Virus record (IMG/VR): IMGVR_UViG_3300023215_000884
Span: 1-35,205 of that record
DNA: 35,205 bases
Reading direction: 5' to 3' (one strand)
Source of the DNA: a virus
The position numbers and the translations under genes were made by a program. Shown one piece after another: positions 14,441 through 23,574 of the stretch (the first letter of the stretch is position 1; every line of letters starts with the position of its first letter). Below the pieces are notes generated by a model. The model did no database searches, was not told the DNA's origin, and saw only the letters and a program-made list of their open reading frames with translations.

Positions 14441-17400
14441 ATGAGTGATTTCATAGATGAGTTGATCCGAAGGGGCGAGCGTAGGGGAGACTTTGCCAAG
14501 AACAAACCAGAGGATGCGATTGATGATGTTGAGCTACGGGATGGCGATAGTGGCGGTATTGGTGAGCCAAAAGATGCGCGTTTCGAGGGCTTTAACACTG
14601 TGGAAAAGCCGCATGATTGGCGTAATGACGACCACCCAAACGCAAGTGACGCGCAGGCCGTAACGCAGGGTGTGCTTGATGAAGGTGGCTACGTTGTAAA
14701 AGGCAATGAACGAGGTCGGTACAAGCGCCCACTGTCACGTATGTATGATAAGAATGGCAATGACATTGCGTCGCGTATGGTTGAGTCGGGTGCGGCTGCA
14801 CCAGATAGAAGTGTCGACGCTACGCAGGCTGAAATGCTCGGCATTGCCCGTCGAGCGTTGGGCTATGCTCCGTCAAGTGACGAGAAAATGAACGCAGTAG
14901 GCCAGAAAATCCGTGAGAGCAACGATGAGTTCAGGCCGTGGGAAAATGCGGTTTTAGAGTCTAAAGTGTACGACCGACGCTCAACGTTTGAACGTGCATT
15001 TGATCGTGGTACTGATGAAACAAAAGCAGCGCTAGGTGGCGCGCTTAACTATATCGGTGAAATGGTCGGCAATGAGGAATGGGCTGCCGAGGGTCGGGAG
15101 ATTGCGCGTAGGCACGGTGTTGATGCGGCTCTTAACAAGCGTAAATTCGAGTCTGTAGACAAGGTTGAGGGCTTTAGTGATGCTTTAGACTATGTGGTCG
15201 AAACTCTAGGCGAGGCCGCCCCTGGTCTTATAGTCGATGCGTTAGCTACTGCTGGTACTGTGGCAGTCGGTGCAGTGACAGGTGGTGCAGGTGCTGCTGC
15301 GGGTGTCGGGCTAATGGGGGCTATGCGAGCTACCGCTGGTCGAGCGCTCATGAAAGGTGCGAAAGCTGGCCTATACGCTGGCCCCGCGTTATCTGGGTTC
15401 GTACAGTCTGCGGGTGCTATGGAGAACCGTTTGGACAGCACAGGTGAGGGTGAGCACACAGAGGCCGCGACGCTATCGGGTGCTGCTGGCGCTGCGCTAA
15501 ATGCACTGCCTTTCGTTGCTGTGCTTGGTAAATCGCTCAAAGCTACTGGCCTGTCTGATGAGGCTGCAAAACCAGTGATGGATGCGCTATCGAAGCCGTC
15601 TGTTGCTAAGCGTTTAAAAGATGTTTTAGGTACTACGGCAATCGGTGCTGCGGCAGAGGGCGTTACTGAAACGGCGCAAGTTATAACTGATGAGATTATC
15701 GCCACAGAGGTAGGCGATGATGAGTGGAGACTAGAAACGCGCGACGCTGTTGAAGCGGGTATCCGAGCTGTTATCGGCGGTGGTGCTATGGGTGGTACCG
15801 CATCTACAGCGGGTAATGCTATTGGCTTCATGCGCGAGTACAACCAAGCTCGTCAGGGAGCAGATGCAGAGGGCGAACAAGTAAATGCTGATGGCTGGAG
15901 GGCTGACACTGTTGAGGAAGTAGAGGACGACGGCGTTCCATTTTCGAGTGACGACTCGCTGGAGCAGAGTGTTGAGCGAGCAGCTAAAAAACGCCCTAAG
16001 AGCAAACCGAACGCCAAGGTAGAAACAGATGATACGGGAGTCGTGGGCCAAGGCCAATTTGATTCGCTAACTGCCCGTGATGTGCCAAACCTAAGCAGTG
16101 ACCGCTACGATGAGCTACGCGAAATACTTGAACCAAAAGGTAAGCCGCTTAATGAGTCTCAGGTAGGAGCGCTTATTGATAACGGCACACTAACAAATGA
16201 GGAACTAGCGCGCTACGCCGCTGATAGTCACTATGGCGCAAGCACTCCGCTAAGTGGCGGGTATGACAAGGCTCGTGGTGATGAGGCACTTGCCCGTGTC
16301 TTTAAGCAAGTAGTTCGTCTGTCTCGTGATGGTAAACTCAAGCTGACTGAGCAAGAACGCAACCGTTTAACCGAGGCTGAGGAAGAAAGCACGGATACCG
16401 CATTAAGAGCGGCGTTAGGGTCTATCAACCCAGAGTTCAATAACATTGTGTATCGCAATGCTAACCAATTCGATGGTCGCGCTATGTTTCGTGACTACAG
16501 CAAAATCAAACGCGACCGAATAAAGAACCGTGAACGTATCAAGAAAGAAGCGCAAGTCGAGAAGTCAATTGAGAACGCGCCGACTGTTAAGATCCCAGAA
16601 GGTGAAGCGCCTAAAGAAAAGCCAAAAGGTGTCGTAAAAAGCGCCCCAGATTGGATCAAAGAAGGTCGCAAGCCAAGCAAAGAAGAAATCGACGAAGCGA
16701 TGGCTATGCTGGATAACGCGAAGGACAAGCTTAAAGTCCGCATCAGAAGTGTTATTCAGGGCAAAGGCAAGAATACACAGGCCGCTAGAGATATATTCGC
16801 TGTCGAGGTGGCTAAGAATGCAAAACAACTAGCAGAGGTAGGCCAACACTATGACTTCGAGTCGTCAGGTTCGCTTGAGGCCGACAAGCTTTCTCTGCTG
16901 AACAAGATTGTTGATAGCAGCATTGAAGGTACTAAGCCAGATAAACCCAAGGCGAAGAAGAAAGCGCAGAAGCCGACCACCACTGAGGGCAAGGTTGAGT
17001 ATCTTAAGCAAGAGCTTGGAACACGTACGGCCAGTGATGGTGATATGGGTAAATTGCTGGAATCGCATGACCAGTACCGCAAGTTCGTTAAAGATGGTGA
17101 CGCGGTTGATCCGTCTAAATTGTCCGATACTGCGCGTAACACGTTAAAACAGCGCGCTAAGTTCGCTGATAATAAAGATATAGTTAAGCAAATCGATGAG
17201 CTACAGGCGCGTGTTGATAAGTTCGAGTTCATTCAGTCGTTCCGCAAGGCGGTGGATTCTATGTACGAGGAGACCGCAGCAACGAAGTCTCAACGTGAAA
17301 TGGGTGAGCGTACAGACCAGCAAGTCGCGTACAGTGAGCGTGATGAGAACGGCGATGAGCGAAACGTTGGTGATGTTCAGAGTGTTGTGGACACCGGCGA

Positions 17401-20400
17401 TAATGACCTAGAGGTTGCGGCCAACTACACCCGCAGAACGCAAATGGCCGAGCGCGTCTATAAAGAGCTAAAGAAAATCAAGGGTATGAATAACGCGGCT
17501 CTTGTTAAGTTCATGCGCGAAACTGTAAAACCTACAGAGCGCGAAGCAGCCCTTGGAGACCGCCTGCCTAAGCGAACCCGCAAGCGCAAGGCTATTGATA
17601 ACCAGAAAACGACCAAGGACAACCAGTTTGACCAGTTCGATACGAGCAAACCATTGTTCACCTATGGCGACCAAGAAAAACGCCCAGATACTCGCCACTT
17701 ATCGAAAGGCACGGTTAACCGACTCAAAGAGCACTTGGAGAACGATGATTTAGAAGCGTTTGGCAAGCTGTTAGAAAAGACGGGGATTATGCCCAAAGAG
17801 GCGACAATTGGTGAAGTGAAAATGACACCTAGCGAGCGCCTAGCTTCGGCGGCGCGTAATTCGTTCGCGAACAACAAGCTATACAGGTCAGCTCGCGCAC
17901 GTTCAGGCGAGAAGCGAAGTGATCGCGGCCTTGTGGTACGTGACAATGAATCGGGTAAACCACTTAATGTTGACTTGGACGCTGTTACTCGATGGGCATT
18001 GCGTGAGGACAAAATTGACCTTAATGACGGCGACATAAATCTCAACGAAGAGCTTGCTACTGCGGTGCTAAGTGGTATTTCAGCGTTGGCCGACCTGCGC
18101 CTTGATGATGGCCGCCCAATGTTTAGCTTTAACCTAGATACTATTCGCGATAGCGCTGTAGTGTACCGTGTTGATGGCGATAAACTGGCATCTGTGACTA
18201 TGGGGTCTATCCGCAACGGCCTTAACTACAAAGGCAAAAAGCGCAGTACGAAAGTTGATGTTGTCCAGCCTAAGCATGTCGACAGAGATAAGCGCTCTCT
18301 GCTGCGTAGAATAGGCATTAAGCTGTCAGATAAGCCAGAGTTCAGTACGATCATTGCAGCGGCTGAGAACGCCGTAGCGGTGGGTGATTTACTGCCTAAA
18401 GAGCTGGTTTCTCTTACTTCGTCGATTGAGCGCAACTTGAGGTCGAGCCGAACGCTGTCGGACTTAATGCCAGAAGATATAGGCAACGTGTACCGTGATG
18501 AAGTGTCCTATGACGATATTGCTTCATTGGTCTCAAAGGCTGTGAACGAGGATAAAATCACTGAGGAACGCGGTGATGAGATACTACTCGATGCCAAAAA
18601 TAGAGTGTTTGATAAGGACTTCGAGCAAGCGGCCAAAGAAGGTGGGGAGCTAACTATCGACACGGCGCGTGTTGATGATGAGATAGCGAACCGCGATGAA
18701 GTCTCTACGGCTAACAGTACGCGAGGCGTGTTACGTAAGACCAAGCGCAAGGACAAAAGTGGTGGCGGCGAAGAGTCAATGACACGTAAAGGACTAGAGC
18801 AAGACGTAACCGAGGCTAAAGAGCGATTGGAACGAGCTGAAAGATGGGCTAGCGGTGATATGGACAAGCTTGTCGCCGAAGCTGAGAGCGGCCTCAAGGC
18901 CGCACGTAAGCAAATGGGCGAGGCTCTAGTTTCTGCTATCCGTCGAGGTGAGATAGAGGGCGTTACGGTAGCGCAGCTCAAAAAAGATGAGCAAAAGCTA
19001 CTTAGCCTACTTGAAACACCAACGGTGAAGGTTGAGGCTTCGACTAAAACGCCGACAAAACAAAGGGCAGAAAACATGGGTTCAACGGAGCGTGTGAAAA
19101 ATGGTCCTGTCGTTGTCAATGGCCGCTCACTAGAGGCTATCCGAAGTGCTATTCAGGACGGTGGCATTAAGGGCATAACTGTCGCAGAAATGCGTAATGC
19201 ACACGGCAATATTGATGGTGCTGACCCTTCACTTTTAAGGCGTGTGGCTGAGCGTGAGGTTCGTGAGTCTAAGCGTATGTTCGTCAATAAGGGTGATTTC
19301 GGTGAGTCTCAAAGTGCATATGTGCTCTTGCAGGACGCTAGGATGCGCGTCGATGAGGCTAAGGCTATCAAGGCGCGCTCTGTTGGCACAGACAAAGAGG
19401 CTGATGTACGAAGCGCATTAGTCGAGGAGGCACGTCGTAAGTTAGAGGTGGCTGAGTTAGCGCTTAAAAGCTACAAGGATACAGAAGTTGGAAAAGGCAC
19501 GGACTTGAGCAAAGGCCGCAAAATTCAGCTAAACCGCAAGCTAAAGAAAGTGGTTAAGCGCAACCGTGGCCTAGCTAGAAAGTCTATGTTCCGTTTCTTT
19601 GAAATGACGCGCACACGTCTAGCTCGCATTCACCCAGATGCGGCGGCGAGGGCGGACAGGTTCACTGCACTACAACGAAACGCTACGGAGTATTTCGCGT
19701 CACGTATTGGCAAGGAGGTAGGAGACAATAAGGCGATCCAGAAGGGCTACGAGGACTCTATTAACAAGGTTAAAAGTCCCGAGCGTGAGAAGTACGAGGC
19801 TTTCTTAGCACAGCTAAATGCGTACGTTAGAAAGCATGATAAAAACTTCAAGCCTGTAGCATCTAAGGTCCACCTAGATTTGCATGCTGTTGAACGAAAC
19901 AGAGCAGGTTTCTTGTCCATACTTCGTGAGGCGGGAGTTAAGAACCCAGAGGCCACGCTTGACTCAATACTGGACGGTCGAGGATACCCAGAGTACGCAA
20001 TTAGGCCGGAGCTTAGCAATCAACCAAGGTCGGGGCGTAGGGTGCTAGAGCCACTTTACGAGAAGCTAAAGGAAGGTGGCTACGTGGATACAGACGCACC
20101 GAGACACTTACTCCGCCTTGTTAACTCGTCAACTAGCTGGGCTGCATGGAATGAGACGCATGGCGGCGTTAAAAACGGTAAGTGGGATTCTAATGCAGAG
20201 TTCAATCGCATACAGAGCGAGGTGCATACGGGCAATCGTCAGGAGTTCGCTAAGTTGTATCAGGGCGTTACGGGGCGTTTAGGCATGAACATGTCGCCTA
20301 TACTACGTAACCTTAACTCCGCTGCTTTAGCTTTTCAGTCGGCTACGGTGCTGTGGTTCACTGGCCTAGCGAGTGTGCCAGAGGTAGCGGCAACATACTC

Positions 20401-21352
20401 TCGTATGCGTGGCGATACTAAAGGAATGCTGGACGACGCCAAGAGCGTTTTAACGGGGGTAGGGCGAGAGAAAATGTTTAAGGTCGCTCGCGATTTTGAC
20501 ATTATCACCGATGACGCTATCGAGCACTCGCTACAAGAAATGTACAACATGAACGACTTAACTATGGGTCGTATCTCACAAGGTATCCAAGCCTTTGTGT
20601 TCAAGTACAACGGCCAAAACTATGTGACCAAAATGACACGTGCAATAGCGACTAAGGCGGCTGAACGCTACCTTGTTCGTGCCGTGGAAGATGGGGCTGA
20701 TGGGGAGAAGCGCTTAAAAGAGCTAGGCGTAACTGCGGCAGACGTTAAAGCATTCGCATCGGACGCAGACTTAACAAGCCCTGCTGGTAAACGTTACCGT
20801 GATGCGGTTCACCAGTTCGTTAATGAGGCCGTGACTAACCCACGTTCTACGCAGCTACCGCTTGTGGCAAATGATCCGCGTTTCTTACTCGTGACTACCC
20901 TTAAAAAGTTCTTCTACGGGTTCTATGACAACGTACACAAGTCGTTGGCTAAAGGGTTTAAGGACAGAAGTTCAAGTGTCGATCCTTGGAAAGCAGTAGC
21001 CGTTACAACGGCGGTTGCCCTCCCATTGGCACTAATTGCGGAGCTTATACGCGAGCAGATTAGATATCCGTTTGGCCGCCCTAAGTGGCAGGGTGAGCGT
21101 GACTTGGTGGATTGGGGCGGCAGTGTTCTCGCGGCTACTGGCCTACTCGGACCCGCAACGATGGCCGAATCTATCTACGCTGGTACAACCTATGGTAATC
21201 ACCCTGTCGTGGCCGCTATGGGACCAACCGCTCAGTTTGCTGTTGATGTGGCGACACTTGAAATGCAGCCGAGCCGTGTTGTGCCGCTGGCTAACCAGAT
21301 ACCTTGGATGGCTAAGCCTATCAACGAGTCGGTCAAGAATTTAATTAAATAA
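14441..21352 (+). CDS. Giant ejection/internal-virion protein with N-terminal SNase-like domain
   Basis: The product has 2303 residues from the ATG at 14441. An in-frame ATG at 14390 would encode the terminator itself and is rejected. Residues about 28-122 match the staphylococcal nuclease fold in order: VELRDGDS (30-37), ARFEGFNTVE (46-55) and a 'RGR...L.RMYDKNGNDIASRMVESGAA' end (91-120). Arg47, Thr53, Glu55 and Arg93 fit the catalytic set, but the second calcium Asp appears as Asn52. Gly/Ala-rich membrane-like segments lie near 255-325 and 341-366, and hydrophobic helices near 1962-1984 and 2183-2207. Between them is a long charged helical region. Giant proteins in this position are injected into the cell with the DNA. 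No lysozyme-type catalytic motif was found. Confidence 0.85.
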   Translation: MSDFIDELIRRGERRGDFAKNKPEDAIDDVELRDGDSGGIGEPKDARFEGFNTVEKPHDWRNDDHPNASDAQAVTQGVLDEGGYVVKGNERGRYKRPLSRMYDKNGNDIASRMVESGAAAPDRSVDATQAEMLGIARRALGYAPSSDEKMNAVGQKIRESNDEFRPWENAVLESKVYDRRSTFERAFDRGTDETKAALGGALNYIGEMVGNEEWAAEGREIARRHGVDAALNKRKFESVDKVEGFSDALDYVVETLGEAAPGLIVDALATAGTVAVGAVTGGAGAAAGVGLMGAMRATAGRALMKGAKAGLYAGPALSGFVQSAGAMENRLDSTGEGEHTEAATLSGAAGAALNALPFVAVLGKSLKATGLSDEAAKPVMDALSKPSVAKRLKDVLGTTAIGAAAEGVTETAQVITDEIIATEVGDDEWRLETRDAVEAGIRAVIGGGAMGGTASTAGNAIGFMREYNQARQGADAEGEQVNADGWRADTVEEVEDDGVPFSSDDSLEQSVERAAKKRPKSKPNAKVETDDTGVVGQGQFDSLTARDVPNLSSDRYDELREILEPKGKPLNESQVGALIDNGTLTNEELARYAADSHYGASTPLSGGYDKARGDEALARVFKQVVRLSRDGKLKLTEQERNRLTEAEEESTDTALRAALGSINPEFNNIVYRNANQFDGRAMFRDYSKIKRDRIKNRERIKKEAQVEKSIENAPTVKIPEGEAPKEKPKGVVKSAPDWIKEGRKPSKEEIDEAMAMLDNAKDKLKVRIRSVIQGKGKNTQAARDIFAVEVAKNAKQLAEVGQHYDFESSGSLEADKLSLLNKIVDSSIEGTKPDKPKAKKKAQKPTTTEGKVEYLKQELGTRTASDGDMGKLLESHDQYRKFVKDGDAVDPSKLSDTARNTLKQRAKFADNKDIVKQIDELQARVDKFEFIQSFRKAVDSMYEETAATKSQREMGERTDQQVAYSERDENGDERNVGDVQSVVDTGDNDLEVAANYTRRTQMAERVYKELKKIKGMNNAALVKFMRETVKPTEREAALGDRLPKRTRKRKAIDNQKTTKDNQFDQFDTSKPLFTYGDQEKRPDTRHLSKGTVNRLKEHLENDDLEAFGKLLEKTGIMPKEATIGEVKMTPSERLASAARNSFANNKLYRSARARSGEKRSDRGLVVRDNESGKPLNVDLDAVTRWALREDKIDLNDGDINLNEELATAVLSGISALADLRLDDGRPMFSFNLDTIRDSAVVYRVDGDKLASVTMGSIRNGLNYKGKKRSTKVDVVQPKHVDRDKRSLLRRIGIKLSDKPEFSTIIAAAENAVAVGDLLPKELVSLTSSIERNLRSSRTLSDLMPEDIGNVYRDEVSYDDIASLVSKAVNEDKITEERGDEILLDAKNRVFDKDFEQAAKEGGELTIDTARVDDEIANRDEVSTANSTRGVLRKTKRKDKSGGGEESMTRKGLEQDVTEAKERLERAERWASGDMDKLVAEAESGLKAARKQMGEALVSAIRRGEIEGVTVAQLKKDEQKLLSLLETPTVKVEASTKTPTKQRAENMGSTERVKNGPVVVNGRSLEAIRSAIQDGGIKGITVAEMRNAHGNIDGADPSLLRRVAEREVRESKRMFVNKGDFGESQSAYVLLQDARMRVDEAKAIKARSVGTDKEADVRSALVEEARRKLEVAELALKSYKDTEVGKGTDLSKGRKIQLNRKLKKVVKRNRGLARKSMFRFFEMTRTRLARIHPDAAARADRFTALQRNATEYFASRIGKEVGDNKAIQKGYEDSINKVKSPEREKYEAFLAQLNAYVRKHDKNFKPVASKVHLDLHAVERNRAGFLSILREAGVKNPEATLDSILDGRGYPEYAIRPELSNQPRSGRRVLEPLYEKLKEGGYVDTDAPRHLLRLVNSSTSWAAWNETHGGVKNGKWDSNAEFNRIQSEVHTGNRQEFAKLYQGVTGRLGMNMSPILRNLNSAALAFQSATVLWFTGLASVPEVAATYSRMRGDTKGMLDDAKSVLTGVGREKMFKVARDFDIITDDAIEHSLQEMYNMNDLTMGRISQGIQAFVFKYNGQNYVTKMTRAIATKAAERYLVRAVEDGADGEKRLKELGVTAADVKAFASDADLTSPAGKRYRDAVHQFVNEAVTNPRSTQLPLVANDPRFLLVTTLKKFFYGFYDNVHKSLAKGFKDRSSSVDPWKAVAVTTAVALPLALIAELIREQIRYPFGRPKWQGERDLVDWGGSVLAATGLLGPATMAESIYAGTTYGNHPVVAAMGPTAQFAVDVATLEMQPSRVVPLANQIPWMAKPINESVKNLIK

Positions 21353-21372
21353 AACAGTAATGCTGTTATAAT
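21345..21372 (+). promoter_or_regulatory. Late promoter E before peptidase/tail block
   Basis: AACAGTAATGCTGTT (21353-21367), one base off the palindrome, shares its last T with a perfect -10 TATAAT (21367-21372), the same geometry as the portal promoter. The -35 is weak (TTAAAT, 21345-21350, 16-base spacer). Another core AGTAACACT lies at 21381-21389, in the loop of the terminator that follows. Confidence 0.7.
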
Positions 21373-21408
21373 GCCCCATAAGTAACACTAATATTTATGG
21401 GGCTTTTT
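21373..21408 (+). terminator. Rho-independent terminator fused to promoter E
   Basis: GCCCCATAA (21373-21381) pairs perfectly with TTATGGGGC (21395-21403), followed by TTTTT. The left arm begins directly after the -10 of promoter E, so RNA starting near 21379 lacks most of that arm. It stops transcripts coming from the giant gene. The right arm contains GGGG seven bases before the next ATG, so the hairpin would also hide a weak ribosome site. Confidence 0.88.
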
Positions 21409-21409
21409 C

Positions 21410-21784
21410 ATGGCAGAACCAAGAACAAAAAACTTCAAGCCTTCGGAGCTACGCTGTAAATGTGACTTCTGCAAAGGTGAAGTGGAGAACGAATGTGATC
21501 CATATGCGCTGCGGATGCTTCAAAAAATTCGTGATGAGGTTGGTCCTCTTGCGTTAACGAGCGCCTACCGCTGTGCTAGACACCCCGAAGAGGCGGAAAA
21601 AGAACAACCAGGTCAACACTTCAAAGGTGTCGCTTTTGATATTTATGTGCCGTGGGGCGTAAAACGAATGCAGATTGTTGAGCTTGCGTTAAAGCTGGGC
21701 GCAAAGGGCTTCGGCTTTGCTAACTCGTTCCTGCATATCGACTGGCGCGTGTCGAGCGAACCTGTTAGTTGGACGTATCATTAA
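21410..21784 (+). CDS. M15-family peptidase (endolysin or tail-associated)
   Basis: The product has 124 residues, a complete compact peptidase M15 (D-Ala-D-Ala carboxypeptidase-like) domain. The motifs are SAYRCARHPE (51-60), GQHFKGVAFDI (68-78) and LHIDWR (108-113). These give the expected zinc ligands His70, Asp77 and His109. The N-terminus carries the cysteine cluster C16-x-C18-x2-C21 common in small phage members. It cuts stem-peptide bonds of peptidoglycan. There is no signal peptide, so as an endolysin it would need a holin; the candidates in this window are the small membrane proteins at 3432, 6801 and 33174. Being first in the tail block, it might instead act during entry. Confidence 0.9.
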   Translation: MAEPRTKNFKPSELRCKCDFCKGEVENECDPYALRMLQKIRDEVGPLALTSAYRCARHPEEAEKEQPGQHFKGVAFDIYVPWGVKRMQIVELALKLGAKGFGFANSFLHIDWRVSSEPVSWTYH

Positions 21785-23574
21785 TGAAAATTCTGTTTAA
21801 TGCTTTTCTAGGCACTGCGCCTAAGTTCGACGATGAGCAATTGCCAGATGGCTACGCTACGTTGTCGAACAACACTAAGTCAGAGCGGGGAATCTTAGAA
21901 CCGTGGGCGCTCCCTACGTCATTGGGCAGCTTTGGTCGTAGTGATACTAAGTCTATGCACAAGTACCGTGACCAATGGTTTACATGGCCTGAGATTACGT
22001 ATGCTGTTAATGCGCCACTCAAGAATGACGCTTACGACTACGCACTGCTTGCTTCGGCCAATAGTGAACCACGGGTCGTGTATAACCTAAATGCAGAGGA
22101 GGGCAGTGGTCCTTATCCTGCGGTTACGTACCCGTTGAATGTACCAGTTCCTGACAAAATCGACTCTGTTATCACTGGTGATGCTGAGCATTGGTACTAC
22201 GAACCCCAAGAGGAGGGCGTAGACTCAACGGGTGACACTGATGGCGATGGCATCGTCGCCCTGAAGCCTTACCAAGACCCAGAGGACAGTGAGTATGACT
22301 ACTCAGAAGTTGCATACTCTTACTGCTATGTTGACGCTTGGGGGCGTTTGAGCGCGTTGGCAGACCCTACGGATATAGTAAAAATCCGAGAATGGGAGTA
22401 CGTAAATACAACGGCGGTTACGCTCACTTTCCCTACGCCGCCAGATAGTCTTTTGCTTACTGACCCATTGCGCGGAACAAACGCAAAAATTCGCATATTC
22501 AGAACGAACCTAGCGAGTTCAGGTACGGCTGTCTACCAGTTCGTTGCTGAAATTCCAGCGACACAGAACACATACACAGACACAACGTACAGCGGTGACT
22601 TATTGGACTCGCCTATCAACGAAGATTGGGTGGGCGCGCCAGACTTGGACACTGAGCTTTACCCGAATGGCCCTATGCAAAAGGTCGTTGTTATGGGTTC
22701 AGATATTCTTGTGGGGCACAATAAACGTATCTTGTGCTTTGCTGAGCCAGACGCTTTCTACGCGTGGCCTGTCAAGTATTACAAGGTATTCCAAGAGGAC
22801 ATTGTGACAATTGAGACTTCGGGTTCAAACCTTGTTGTGCTAACGACGGGTGTGCCTTATGTGGTTCAAGGTGTTCACCCTGAGTCGATGGACGCGGCAC
22901 GTCTTTCAGACCCCGTTCCTTGCTCAAGCCCACAAGGTTCGACTGAGGTCGCGGGCGCTGTCTACTTTACTAGTGAAACAGGGCTGCACCGTATCGAGGG
23001 CTACGCGATTGCTAACGTGAGTACAGGTTTTATAGACAATGACTCGTGGCGCAAGCTTGACCCAAGCACAATGATACTTGGTAACTACGACAACAAGGTT
23101 TTTGTTCGCTGCCCGACGGTGGATAAAACGCTCGTGTTTGATGCGCTAGACCCAAATGCGGGTATTAGAACGGTAGACCTAAGAGCTGAGTCCTTCGTTG
23201 AGCTAGAGGAGACAAATGACCTAGCTTACGTTGATAGTGATACCCGTGAGTTGATGCTTTTTGATTCGTCAGAAGATGGGTTCATGGAATTAGGCTGGGA
23301 GTCAAAAACATACCTGTTCAATGACCCTGTTTGCTTCAATATCGCGAAGGTACGAGCCAACACGTACCCCGTTAAAGTGCGTGTGGAGTATGATCATGCC
23401 ACAACGGGTGAGACCGTGGCCTATACGAAGCTTGTTGAAAGCCCATCGTTTTTCTATCTGCCGTTTAACAGTCGTGCCTTTAGATGGCGAACGGCTGTCG
23501 AACCAATAAGCCAAGCGGCTAAGTTAGAGGTTCGTGACATTCAGCTTGCGCAATCACCGGAGGAGCTTGTATGA
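21784..23574 (+). CDS. Tail hub/nozzle protein (putative)
   Basis: The product has 596 residues, starting at an ATG overlapping the peptidase stop (TAATG). It is beta-rich throughout, with repeating short strands and turns and many Tyr, Asp and Pro. Examples are EVAYSYCYVDAWGRLSALADPTDIV (about 170-195) and an FN3-like stretch KIRIFRTNLASSGTAVYQFVAEIPATQNTYTDTTYSGD. This matches the all-beta platform/propeller style of podovirus tail-tube distal proteins (T7 gp12 or P22 gp10 role). A named family cannot be fixed by eye. It overlaps the tip protein by four bases (ATGA), as expected if they assemble together. Confidence 0.75.
   Translation: MKILFNAFLGTAPKFDDEQLPDGYATLSNNTKSERGILEPWALPTSLGSFGRSDTKSMHKYRDQWFTWPEITYAVNAPLKNDAYDYALLASANSEPRVVYNLNAEEGSGPYPAVTYPLNVPVPDKIDSVITGDAEHWYYEPQEEGVDSTGDTDGDGIVALKPYQDPEDSEYDYSEVAYSYCYVDAWGRLSALADPTDIVKIREWEYVNTTAVTLTFPTPPDSLLLTDPLRGTNAKIRIFRTNLASSGTAVYQFVAEIPATQNTYTDTTYSGDLLDSPINEDWVGAPDLDTELYPNGPMQKVVVMGSDILVGHNKRILCFAEPDAFYAWPVKYYKVFQEDIVTIETSGSNLVVLTTGVPYVVQGVHPESMDAARLSDPVPCSSPQGSTEVAGAVYFTSETGLHRIEGYAIANVSTGFIDNDSWRKLDPSTMILGNYDNKVFVRCPTVDKTLVFDALDPNAGIRTVDLRAESFVELEETNDLAYVDSDTRELMLFDSSEDGFMELGWESKTYLFNDPVCFNIAKVRANTYPVKVRVEYDHATTGETVAYTKLVESPSFFYLPFNSRAFRWRTAVEPISQAAKLEVRDIQLAQSPEELV

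Noticed and set aside
15190-15843. Long minus-strand open frame (217 codons), Ser/Pro/Ala-rich
   Set aside because: It is antisense to the giant gene; its composition is the mirror of Ala/Gly codons on the plus strand, and there is no ribosome site or known domain.
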